64,000 bases of DNA. It comes from Neckera pumila (taxonomy: Eukaryota > Streptophyta > Bryopsida > Hypnales > Neckeraceae). The position numbers and the translations under genes were made by a program. The stretch is taken from NCBI GenBank assembly GCA_963969595.1, contig OZ018417.1, positions 3,846,501 to 3,910,500 of the forward strand. Reading direction: 5' to 3'. Every line of letters begins with the position of its first letter. Positions within the stretch are counted from its first letter, which is position 1. Below, piece by piece: positions 1 through 11,515 of this stretch. The notes beneath the pieces are model-generated. The model made no database searches. It was given only the letters and a program-made list of their open reading frames with translations, and was not told where the DNA came from.

Positions 1-749
1 TGAAATTGAGGTTTTGAGTGCAATCATTCAATACATCAGCTATATTTTTCTGGGCGGTTTATACCCGCCATTCCGGTTGAATCCTAACCTGTCACTTTTC
101 TCCCTCTCTGCGCGCAGTCCTAGATAGCTTTTTGCTTTCCGTTTGTAGGCCTACATGTTGCTCTGGACTCTAGGCTCTAGAAGAGTCTAATTTCTTCAGC
201 ATACGATTTTAGGTTGCTGGATTGGTGATTACTGGTTGGAGTTCTGTGTGCAGTTACGGTAGTGTTTTTTTATTTTTTTGTAGAGGGTCGGGTAAGAATT
301 GAAGGTTATAAGCTATCAATAAACCCTAGAGAGGTCGTTTTGATCTTGACATAGTAGAGTTACGGCCTTATAAAGAACTATTTGACTGCTCTCTACAAGC
401 ATCAGATGTTCTCAGATTGGAATTACTTGCCAATGTATGAGAGGGTATTTTTATGTGCGGAAAAAGTTTCGCAAGCTAGTTTCAAGTTTTTCTAAACTCT
501 TTCACAAATCGTGCTGCACAAGTTTCTCTTACACGACATCAAGACGGCTTATTTGGCTTGTATCCTTTTTACGATATTGAGTTGCACTACTCTGTTTGAG
601 TTGTGCGAAAAATCCTGACCGTCTGTGTATTGTTTCGTGTGCAGATTCGTTGCTTGCAGTGAGGGAATTATATAGGTTTTAGCAGGACGGTAGTGAAGAG
701 TTATCTGTTTTTGGATTTTGGAGAGCAATCTAACAGACGTGCGAGGAGA
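1..749 (+). promoter_or_regulatory. Promoter and 5' leader of the capping-enzyme gene
   Basis: This is non-coding sequence upstream of the first ATG of the capping-enzyme gene. No coding exon is visible. The whole stretch, together with exons 1-3, is present a second time in inverted orientation at 45.66-53.05 kb, with only scattered substitutions. That recent copy shows which bases belong to this unit. I could not place a TATA box or a transcription start with confidence. Confidence 0.45.
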
Positions 750-3700
750 ATGGGTGATCGGGCGGCTACAGCCATGGCATCTGATGGGGAGGTTTTCATG
801 AGCTCAGTCGATATGATGAAAGCGGTAAGGTTTAAGCCGTGACAATCAGTGAAGATGAAAGCTGTAATGTAGCCCTCATTCAGAATGTATGTCCAAGTTT
901 ATTGTCACAAGTAAATTTACTGTTGTGAGGTTCAGGAACGAGAGGAGAGGAAGCTCCGAATGAAGCGCCTGCGGGAATCAGAAGGGGAAAGAGCTGGAAA
1001 AGTCGCTAAGATTTTCAACGAGCCTCCGAAACCTGTGGACAGATTGCGTAACGTTGGTCCATTACCTGAAGGTAACTTGCGCCTTCTTGTCAAAGCCAAT
1101 CAGGTGTTGGCGGAAGGAAGATTAATTCTCGTTAGTGCACATATATGAGCAATCTTCTGTGCAATACGGTAATATCTAGGTTTGACAACAGGGGTAGCTT
1201 GCCAGGTGATTAATGTTCAAGCTGGTAATGGCAATGAACAAAGAGGCTTGAAATCTTTTGATAAATTCTTGTCATTTTAGGCTGGCTGGATTGTCCTGGT
1301 GCGGGAGAGCCCATTGCAAACTTGATACCATCCAAAGTGCCTCTTGGGGAGAATTTCAATGAGTTGTTAGATCCGGGAAGGAGATATTCGCGGCGACATG
1401 TTGTTCGGCATCAGCAGGCTCTTGGTCGTAAGGTTGGGCGGTCTTAGTTTGAGTCCCTTAATGTTTTAGAGATTCTGTACTGTTAAGGTGTATATATTTT
1501 CCTAGGTTTGGTGTTCTAACATCCTACTTGGGTATAAATGTAGGAAGTATGTATAGGGATATGAGCGGTGTAATTCAGTTCATCAAGCCGTGATTTCGTT
1601 CTGTTTATATAATGACAAGAAACTTGGCTGCAGATCGGACTAGTTATCGACTTAACCAACACATCTCGTTACTACAACTCGAACGAGTGGACGAATGATG
1701 GAGTAAAGTATGTGAAGGTAACACAATTCGACCCTTGATGGTATTGCTAACTGTTTCTTAATTACTATGCCACCAGATCCTAAAGCCTTGTCAGTGCTAT
1801 TGCAGGTGGCTTGCCGGGGGCGTAATGAGGTTCCAGATCCTGAGTCAGTGAATACATTTGTATTTGAGGTAATGAAGGCATGCTACCCTGCTCTTGAAAT
1901 GTTTGGCTCGTTTCATAGAGTTTTGTCACTTCTAGGATTTGCTCATGATAAGCCCCCTCTGTGCTCATTGTTACTCATCTACTGTGTTGGTGGCTGGTAT
2001 AGGTGATGCGATTCTTCGCGAATCTGCATGCCAAAGGTGATAATGGTGCAAATAAGTACATACTGGTGCACTGTACTCACGGACACAACCGTACGGGTTT
2101 CATGATTGTTCATTACCTTATGCGCACCCAATGCAGCAGCGTTGAGCAGGTTTGTCTTGCATTTATTACTCCTCTGGTCAAGATCTGGTCTCTATGCTTT
2201 TTTTTCTTGAATCCACTAGAGGTTTCTTATTCATGTCAATGCTAATTTCTCGACGACACAAGCTTTGCTGATATGTTAACCGTTTGGGTAGCAACATAGA
2301 CATTAGGACACGGGGTTTAGGGCAGGGATTATTCTTTGTGCCAGACGGAGCAGCGAGAAATTGGTGGAGCTGATAATTTTCTTATGGATAAGACTTTGCT
2401 CAAAACTGTATCCAGCCCTGTGCTGTGTGCTCTGTGTTCTTATCAGGTTTCTCTGACACAGGCAATTCGTATGTTTGCCAAAGCAAGACCTCCTGGCATA
2501 TACAAGCAACACTATATCGAGGATCTCTACAAGTTTTACCATGAGCCAAAACCACAGAACTTAGTCTGTCCATCGACTCCAGAATGGAAAAGACCTGAGA
2601 CTCCCGATCTGAACTGTATTGCTACAACTGATCAAGATGAAGACGACGAAGACGATTTTATGGCTGCTCTTCAGGTTAGAATATATTTAATATTCAGTTA
2701 AGAAGCTTGCTGAGCTGCTGCTTTTCTTGGCGTAATGAAGTGTGAAGGTTCTGATGTGATTTCTGTATAATTGCAACAAGTATTAATCCTGTCCATTTGT
2801 GAATATACCCTCGTTGTTATACCTATTAAAATTGATTTTGTCTATCGAAGAGATTGCTGACCTTTAAATGTAGTTCGCACGCAATTTGTCTTTCATCTGA
2901 AGCATTATCCTCTTCATTTCGGTTCCTGATTCTCGTATATGGTATTTCTTACGACCAAAGTCAGCTCTACAAATAATTTCCGAAATCTTGACTGTTTTCT
3001 TTTAGGATGTTAGTTGTGTTGTATTTACATTGTGAACTTATGTCGTGGTTGTGGTGTCAGTTCAACAAAGAGGACGAACCAGTTGCTCCCATTGCTGCCA
3101 TGACAAATGATGATGTTCTGGGAGATGTTATACCAGATGAGCAGCAGCGGGAAATGCAGAATTGGTGTTATCGGGCCGTTGGTGTGGTGAGTCCTCTGAA
3201 CCTTGATACTCAGCTTCAGGAGCTTGTAACGAAATTAATATACTGTGAAACCCCAGAGGCTCGGAGTAGTTGCAGATGAATAATGGAATGTCTTTGCACA
3301 ATGATATTTCTTTTAGTTTTAGTTTTGATATAAACGTCCTTACTCTCTATAATGTCTCACTTCCTTATTAATATGAACGAAGATTAGAAGGCAACTCACT
3401 CAGAGGGCAGTACGTCGGACAGCGTTTATGAGAAGGCTAGGTTCGGGATGGCTTATGCATGAAAATTGAATTGAATTGGCATGCCAGTGTAGCGGTCCTT
3501 ACCCAGGTCTGGTCCTGCCATTTTCTCTTAAACACTTTAATGATACCTGTCTTTGTTTCATGTGTTTTCGTCAGAATACTCCGCATGGATACGGGATGAA
3601 CTTGCGCTTTCCAGGATCTCAGCCGGTATCATTGGACAGGTGTGCTTCTTTTAATACTGTTTGAGTGAAGATTATGCAAATTGGAAGCAGATGTTGGGGT

Positions 3701-6700
3701 TGTACCTTACGTGAATCCTAGTTGATCAAAATTCCCAGAGCATTAGTTTGGAGGTTGAGACTTCCCTGAGTTCCTGAATGGCTCCCTTCCAGTTGTCTTT
3801 CTTCACTTGACAATCAAGTTTAGATGATGGTTACGAAGCTTTCTCCACATACAATCATGTTCTCGCCTTCTCTTATCTCTGTTCTTCGCCGCTCATAAGT
3901 ATTTTTCAATTATCAAATATGTTTGACCAGGTTGCAACTCGTGGAACTACAGGAAAAATTTGCAGTTATTGAGACAGAAATACTACTATGCTACGTGGAA
4001 GGCAGATGGAACTCGTTACATGATGTTGATAGCGAGAGATGGGGTATATCTGATCGACCGGAACTTTAGGTTTCGAAGAGTTCAGCTGCGATTTCCTGTC
4101 AAGGTACATTTAATTAAGTGTACGCGTTTCGAAAAGAAATTTGAGCATGTGTATTGTAGTAGCGTGATGTCTTTTTTATAGTGGATAGTTGCTCATTCTG
4201 GGGCTGACTGGGAGAAATTTTTTGTGTAGGGACAAATCTCAAGGGACTCTCTGGCTCCCACGCATCATTTAACGTTAATGGATGGTGAGATGGTGATCGA
4301 TAAGCTACCGGATGGGCAGCTCAAGAGGCGATACCTGGTTTATGATCTGATGATGCTCAATCAAAAACCTCTCTCCAAGGTATTCTAGTGTAAGGCACCC
4401 TGACATGCTGAGCAATATCATTATGTTAGATCACGGGCAACACAGGTGCTACCGGGTACTACTTCGTTGACCATATTAGCCTCGGTGCATATCACATCGA
4501 TGAGATAGGAATCCGAACTAGCCTGGAGAAAACGGCATATTGCGAAGACGCAATCGTTTTGAACTGACCGTGTTTAGATATTTATGCCCTGGTTACATGT
4601 CGGGCTTGGGAGGTTTCGTTTAGTTGGCGGTTGTACGGTTCTCAAGTTTAAGTTTCAAGAGATTATTACCCTGTGGTGCATGAGACCCATGTTGACGGCC
4701 TTTTCTACCCGGCTTGTGATTCAAACTTTTTTGGTAAATACGAATTTTACGCTAGGCAGCTCTCTCCAGCAGTGGGGCTATATCATTCTTGCCAACCGGT
4801 CCTATCGGTCCTCTTCTGACTGAATTGAGAAGTCTAAACGTGTCATCAAAGTCATTTTCCATTTGAATCGGCCTAATGCAGTCCTTTTTTACCGTTTGGA
4901 GGATCCTAGGTTTATGGTTGTGTTGTTTAGCTTTAGGAAGTAGTCAGGGATCATGAATAACTAGTTACATTGCTCCGTGTGTAGTTGCCATTCCATGAAA
5001 GATGGAGAATGATTGAGAAGGAGGTCGTGGAACCTCGAGCGCATGAATTGAATTCTCTTCGAGGAGGGCTCTATGAATATCAACTTGAGGCTTTCAGTGT
5101 ATGTCCCTTCTACCCTTTATTTCTACCGAAGGCCTATGACCAAACTCATGGCCGACATTTCAGTTCTGGCTACTTTCTTCGGTTTCAACTGCAGGCTTTT
5201 TATCTTTTTCTTGGGCGAAACTGAGCGTCTTTAGGTTTAATTCCTCTTATTTTTAAAACTTTAATATAGTATGATTAAAACCGGAAGCAAGGTATTTGTA
5301 ATTCTGCAATCCATTGGCTCTTTCCTGTAATGCTTAGAATTGTAGAGGGGTTTGTAGCGATCACATGGCTGGACTCAGAATGTAAGCATGGTCAATGTAA
5401 TCTATATTAAGGTTTGAATTATCTTATGGATTATGCAGGTGAGACGGAAGGATTTTTGGATGCTTTCTACCACAGACAAGATTTTGCATAAATTTATTCC
5501 TCAGCTTTGTCATGAAGCAGATGGACTAATTTTGCAGGTTCTATCCTCCATATTTTGAGTTTATTCTCTGTACTTAAGATTTACCTTTTATTTCTTGGAC
5601 TTATGCAATGCAATTATAGGTGACAGTTCCAATTTGTTTAAATTTTGCAGGTTCTATCCTCCATATTTTGAGTTTTCTCTCTACTGAAGATCTGCCTTCT
5701 ATATTTTGAACTGATGCAATGCAACTATAGGTGACAGTTCCAGTTTGTTTTTATTTTCAGGGTTGGGACGATCCGTATGTTCCACGTACCCACGAAGGCC
5801 TACTCAAATGGAAATATGCTCACATGAACTCAGTCGACTTCATGTTGCAGGTTGTCCTAGGTCTCTTTTCTTTATCGGCTAAGATATTCTTATGAAGTTG
5901 CGCACATGCAAGTTGTGTGCGTCATTACTTGATGATTCGTTGTAATTGACCTTTGTTTGTTTCCCTCGTGGAAATATTTTATCATGTGGTTGAAGGCTGG
6001 TTGTTTTTCTGTACAGAGAGTTATGAGTTTAACACGACCCTGTTCGGTAGTCTAGTAGAACCTTGAGGTTCTTTTAAGTTGATGTTTTCACTGGCATTGG
6101 TTATGTAGATTGCGCCAAGTGGAAATCAATATTTGCTCAAGCTCATGGATTCTGGAAAGTTGAGGCAGCTTGACCATGCAAAGGTTGTGTTTCCAGGTAA
6201 TGCAGTTGTGAATTATCAGAAGCTCTGTACATACAATTTATCTTCGATACAATGTCTTATTGTTCTCCTTTAAGAGCCGTATCGCTTATGGTTTGGTTGG
6301 GCTTGGGATTACAGAGGGTGCAGATGTTCCAAACATGGTAAACAAGATCATTGAATGCAGTTACGATCCAGAGTCGGAGACTTGGAGTTACATGCGTATG
6401 CGTCCCGACAAGGACACACCTAATGCATATCATGTCTATCTCAAGGTTTGTGTGCTCAAGTTGGGAGAGACTTTGCAATTTCTTATTGTTCTCAAACGTT
6501 TGGGTGGTCGACCTTGAATTAGAAGAATTAGAATTGAAGTTGAGTTTTCTTATGAATAGGTGATCCGTGTATAAAGTAATAGTCAATTTTCTCGAACATT
6601 TATGGGAACATGGTACGATTGCAAGGATGCCTGGTTCTTGTCTCAATAAGTCAATGTCTCTTGGTTGAGATCGTGTTGTGTTTTTGACTGCAGGTGATGG

Positions 6701-6837
6701 GTAGCATCAAGGACAACATCACTGAAGAGGACTTGCAGGAGGAGTTCCAGGATATGCTTCGCTTGCCTTTGTACACAGAAAGGATTGCTCGCGATGAACA
6801 GGCAGCCCGTCAGGCCCATCATGCACGACGGAAATAG
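750..6837 (+). CDS. mRNA capping enzyme (RNA 5'-triphosphatase + guanylyltransferase), 17 exons
   Basis: Bifunctional nuclear enzyme that removes the gamma phosphate from nascent RNA polymerase II transcripts and transfers GMP to make the 5' cap. Exons I resolve: 750-824, 936-1071, 1281-1432, 1634-1717, 1806-1868, 2003-2149, 2447-2674, 3061-3186, 3575-3639, 3953-4103, 4230-4379, 4985-5098, 5439-5537, 5761-5850, 6109-6196, 6315-6445, 6694-6837. They total 2043 nt (680 aa plus TAG), all with GT/AG borders and consistent phases, about the length I expect for plant capping enzymes. The N-terminal domain has the cysteine-phosphatase signature HCTHGHNRTG (nucleophile about Cys194). The nucleotidyltransferase has KADGTR (GMP-accepting lysine about Lys375), DGEMVID, HEADGLILQG, LLKWK and a C-terminal RMRPDK motif. 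ATG 750 opens exon 1 with no better upstream start. Exon 8's donor is the least certain junction. Intron 13 carries a tandem duplication (see separate entry). Confidence 0.95.
5528..5760 (+). repeat. Tandem duplication in intron 13 of the capping gene, period 113 bp
   Basis: Two direct copies begin at 5528 and 5641, both with aattttgcaggttctatcct. The first copy contains the last 10 nt of exon 13 and its splice donor. The second lies inside the intron, so the same string recurs where it could act as a decoy acceptor (ttttgcag) or a decoy donor (cag/gttcta). The copies differ by small changes, so the event is not brand new. Confidence 0.85.
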
Positions 6838-8218
6838 GGGGAGTTACTGGACAGCATGTTGGCAACACCTGTAAATATTTGAAATCGGGTTGGTTTTATT
6901 CAAATCGAGTTGAGCTTGTGCAGTACCTTGGAGGCACTGTTTCAATCGATGTGGTATTTAGGTATCCCCACTTCAGTTAAAGATTCAACCCCTCTCATCG
7001 GTGTAACCCCAACATGTTTCGAGCTTCACATTTTCTACCTGCAAAGTGTCTTCGATGCTGAAGTTATAGTATTGCCAGCTCAAAGTGTAAAGGTCTACAT
7101 TTCCTTGGCAGTCGGAATCTGAGAATAGGCAAGAGGGTTTATTTGTGCTAAGTTCCTGGCTTTGGGTTGCTGGGAGTTATTCTGAGGGCAACATCTGCCT
7201 GTTGCGCCAATGGCAGACTTTGTGAACAACTTCTTAGTCTATTAAACCAAGTGAAGCATGAGTTGTCCATGATCTTGTTATTTCAGGGTCGTGGAAGTCA
7301 GATTCGCACTGATGGGGTGATGTCTGTGTGCATCACTTCAGGTGCCGTTTCTTTTGAAGAGAGGTCTTTTTCAGTTTTGGGACAACTCCATGTGAAAAAG
7401 TGTTAGTGCTTTGTACTTTGAGTTCGTTAGAATGCAGAAGTTCTTCAGATTTGAGAAGGTTAGTTCTAGAATGATGCATTAGTGCGACGATTTCATTCTA
7501 AGAAATCTTGGAGGCTACACTACTTCATAGAAAATTTATCGGTTCTTTCATACCAGTGCCCGCAAGGTTGAGTACCTATTTTTAACGCTCACCTAATGTT
7601 GACACTGAATATGGTGGTACCAAATTGCAGAACCATAACAAGCAATTGCGTTGTAATTAGATCAGCAACCTTAGGAAGGTGTTTTGAATAGGTTCAGTTA
7701 CCTTGCAGTATGAGGCCTTCACGTGTTTGGTGGACTAGCTTGACTTTGTACCTTTCTTAATTGTGTAATAGTCAATACATGTGAATTTGAGCCACATTCT
7801 GAATGTTAATTTGACTATTTCGGATGGCAACTGTTTGTGAAACTCCTTTGCAATATGGGTCAGCCATCCTATTTGTGCCACAAATTAGTTGTGTCCTATT
7901 TGCACCCTTATGTGCTAGAAGTGTACATCTTAAATTTGAAAATGTGAACTGGAAAATAGTGTTATGCTAATAGGATAGCATAACTCATTATTGGAAGTAG
8001 CGCCTACAAAAATTATATTTTTTTGTGTTACAGAATGATTAGCTTACCAGTGGTTCAGATGCATTGAGCTTTGATAAATTAAACTAACTACACCTAAAAT
8101 CACACAAATAAGCAATTCAGTTTGGTTCCCATTATTATATTGAAGTTTTTGTTGTGGATTCTTGTTGGAAGTCAAAAGGAGATTTTAGATTCTCTTAGAA
8201 TGCATTTTTTTGGATATT
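6838..8218. other. 3' UTR and spacer after the capping gene
   Basis: The first few hundred bases after the stop codon at 6837 are probably the 3' untranslated region. Bases to about 6886 are also present in the inverted copy at 10.7 kb. Beyond that I see only short chance reading frames and increasingly AT-rich DNA. I see no gene here. Confidence 0.4.
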
Positions 8219-8445
8219 GTATGAATAAATTATGAATTTTCAAAGTGTTGAAAATAGGATGTAGGATAAACAACCATAGACTTTAATGAAATGAAACTTC
8301 AACTTTATTTCACTTTATTATGACTTCTTGTATGAATAAATTATGAATTTTCAAAGTGCTGGAAATAGGATTTAGAATAACCAACCATAGACTCATGAAG
8401 TGAAACTTCAACTTTATTTCACTTTATTATGACCTTTGAAGTGAC
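8219..8445. repeat. Tandem direct duplication, about 114 bp unit
   Basis: The phrase tgtatgaataaattatgaa starts at 8219 and again at about 8332. It is followed in both units by near-identical sequence ending in a CACTTTATTATGAC string. A weaker relative of the same unit is seen near 43.61-43.69 kb, so this belongs to an old dispersed repeat. Confidence 0.75.
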
Positions 8446-8760
8446 TTTCTAGAATATGTTACAGTCTTGGCTCATTATCATCCATTGTAGCACCACAACT
8501 TTAAGTAATAATGGTAGAGCTCACCTTTTGTGAAATACTACCTCTATTTGGAAATAGCCTATATCCATTCTCAGTGGTGATTGCAAACAAAGGTAGTACT
8601 CCATAGTATTTTTTGGTCATTGCATCTTCTTTGTAGTAGGATAATAGTTTATACAATTTGCATTTGATTCTTTTGATGTGTAGTACAAATTCATAAATTA
8701 CTTTATCTTCTCAAACTATATTGTAGTGAAATAGTTGGATTCTTTAGTGACAAAGATTGA

Positions 8761-9683
8761 CCCCTAAAGGACCTTCATGCATTTTTTGGTTGTATAGAAA
8801 TTTCGGGCAAGTACGTGTGACTAAAGATTTTCATATTTTAAGCTGAAATTTTAATAGAAGGTGGGCGCAAGGAATATCTTTTATATGCATTAAATTCATG
8901 ACATTTGGAAATGTGAGTCAAAAGTCATGGCCTACTATGTTATTTTTTTGTAACTGGGCAGTTCAAGCAAATATAAAAGAAACACTTTTTTCAAAACAAA
9001 AATTTGAAATTGACTCTCTAGAATTATTTAATGTGGAAAGTTTTGAATCATCCCATTTTGATCAATGAGTCAAAAGTTATGAAGATTTTTAGTTTGCGGG
9101 CAGTAATGGAATCTCTATTCTAAAATAAACTTTGAAGTCCTTTATCTTACTCAATTTTCAACATTTTTTGAAAAAAATAAAATCATAGGATGTAGTTTGT
9201 TTATTACAACATTGCAACCATTGGGATTGGCATTTTTTAATTCCATAATTAAATTCTTAACAATTTAGTATTTTGAATCATTCTCTACTACTATCTACTT
9301 ACTAATTTTTTTCTATATGTTGGACAATTCCAAATGAAGTGAAAATCTTCAAGCATGTAGCCAACTTGTCTTAGGAAAAGAAATCCAAAGAAGCTCCATC
9401 ATTTTGGGCGTTTTTTCATCAGAAAGTGAGCTTGTGAAGTGTAGCTGCCATATTTTTTGCAGGGCCAAAAAAATGATTTTAGGGAATTTGAATGCTTTTA
9501 TCTTGCAATCCACGTGGTGGAAATTTTTGAAATTTTTACCACATGTTCTCAAGTCAACATACTACAAGATCCTATGGTTACATATGTCATAAAATGTTTT
9601 TTTTCAAAAATTGGGAACTTGTACTAAAAATGGTAATTTTTGCACATTTTTTTGATGAAAATGTAGTCATGAAACTTTAGGGG
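8761..9683. mobile_element. TIR transposon, CCCCTAAAGGACC family, about 0.92 kb, no coding capacity
   Basis: The left end reads cccctaaaggacc and the right end reads tttagggg, followed by TTA. The first 60 bp resemble the left end of the element at 59593, including the internal words TTCGGGCA and GTAC. The right end resembles the right end of the element at 58452-61835. Sequence at 9045-9310 recurs at about 63.40-63.66 kb in the same orientation. The left flank is TGA rather than TTA, so the target duplication is imperfect here. It is non-autonomous, since no transposase frame is visible. Confidence 0.6.
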
Positions 9684-10680
9684 TTAAAAAAGATTTGAAT
9701 ATACTATTCTTTAACATTAAAGTAGAGTGTCCTAAAATTTATCCTATTCTTGAATTGTTCCTGTAAGTAGCAATAAGATAATTATTGTAGGATATCAAAT
9801 AGGTGTTTTTTATAGGTCAGACCATAATGAGAACATGCAAAAATGATTTTACGTGACTAATAAAATGGAAGTATGATGAATAGTGTTTATTTTGCAAGCT
9901 CCTTGTAATTTTGTCATTGAACAAAAACAATTTGGTTTTCCAATCAAAATTTAGATGTTGATTTTAAAATGTGAAAAAATTCCAAAAATAGAATGTTTTA
10001 TGAAACTATGTAGATTCAATTTTTCATGCCTAGATATCATTTTGAGTCTCAAAAGATTCTTTAAAGGATAATTAGAGAATAATTTTTGCACCCTATCTTT
10101 ACCATCACAAAATAGTATTTATGTGTTATGATTTTGAAAATTCATAATTGATTCTACAAAGGCTCCGAAATTGAAACAACTCAGAGTAATGCAACTTTCC
10201 CTTGTTTTGAAACAAAAATTTACTACAGAGTTTTTTAAGGGGTCAACACTTCCAAAGGAGGATCAACGCTTAGAAAGACACATAAATATTAGTGCAAAAA
10301 CTCTCCAATTCAAACTCTTGACAAAGGTAGCAGCAATGATGGGATCTATGAATCCGAAGTTGAAAATCTGGCATCCAGACAAGATCCAAAAGAATACGCT
10401 CCATTTGGGACAGAAACACTTTGGCCCTTTGAAGTTGGAAGACACACTACCACCTCCTTGGACTTAAGCAGTAGATTTGCTTCCGGACCCTTCTATCAAT
10501 CCTGCTGATCTGCAATCCTCAATCTGCTTAAAACAAGTTAGAAAATAAAGTTTAAATAAATACTCAAGATAGAAAACATCATAAAAAAATTTAAGGTTAG
10601 AATGATCATCTGTTTTTCTTTTTGTTTTATTTGCTCATCCTCTAAGATCTCCAGGGTTTTCCCTTAGCAAGGGCCCTCGT

Positions 10681-10907
10681 ATTTCAAATATTTACAGGTG
10701 TTGCCAACATGCTGTCCAGTAACTCTCCCTATTTCCGTCGTGTATGATGGGCCTGACAGACTGCCTGTTCATCGCGAGCAATCCTTTCTGTGTACAAAGG
10801 CAAGCGCAGAATATCCTGGAAATCCTCCTGCAAGTCCTCTTTAGTGATGTTGTCCGATGCTACCCATCACCTGCAGTCAACAACACACCACGATCTCAAC
10901 AAACCAA
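10681..10907 (-). pseudogene. Inverted copy of the last capping-enzyme exon, frameshifted
   Basis: The reverse complement matches 6664-6886: the end of intron 16 with its acceptor, exon 17 (10729-10870 here), the stop codon and about 50 bp of 3' UTR. The intron sequence shows this is a DNA-level duplication, not a retrocopy. The exon copy is 142 nt instead of 144. Two bases are missing after GGTAGCATC, so the frame breaks early, and several substitutions follow. Any transcript from this minus-strand copy would be in sense with the real mRNA. Read-through on the + strand would be antisense to the 3' end of the capping-enzyme mRNA. Confidence 0.9.
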
Positions 10908-11515
10908 GCATCGGGGAAATATTGTGAGAAATTAACAGAAGACCTTCTGATCTCGTCCTCACCAATTGTTATAAGTCCAACAGTTTGTCCAAGAAATTGA
11001 CTGTTATTCTAGGGACGGATAACCAATTCATATATATAAGCATTGTGCGAATTCGATCCTCTTCAAGATTAAGTATTCCCAGCACTTTTCAGAGAACAAT
11101 AGGAAACAGTGATTTCTCTATCAACTTGATCACTCAAACCTGGAGTACACATGGCACTGTCCTCAGAGTGCGATCGAGGAAAGGTAATGCCTGTTGTGAG
11201 GAGTTAGTAAATAATGCACGAGTCTTGATTCACTGCAGCATTGAAGTTGGATGCCTCTTATTTCAGAAAATGACCTCATTAATAACTCCCACGGCGCACA
11301 TATCATCACGATTATAGACTCAGTAACTTGTATCCAGCGCAGAATATTACTCTCAGCAGGTGATATGCTGTAAAATACCTTTTGCGGAAGCACTGAATAA
11401 TCCTTGAATTATCCTCGAATAATCCATGAGTACACCGAAATGCCCAGCTGCTTTTTCACCACTAAAGCAGGTAGTTACACGTCCGCTGTTTACAATTCCC
11501 TTCCTGTCAGGGCAC

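Noticed and set aside
10171..10467. 98-aa lysine-rich frame (MKQLRVMQLS...)
   Set aside because: Lies in repeat-rich DNA, no recognisable motif, and there is an equally open frame on the opposite strand.
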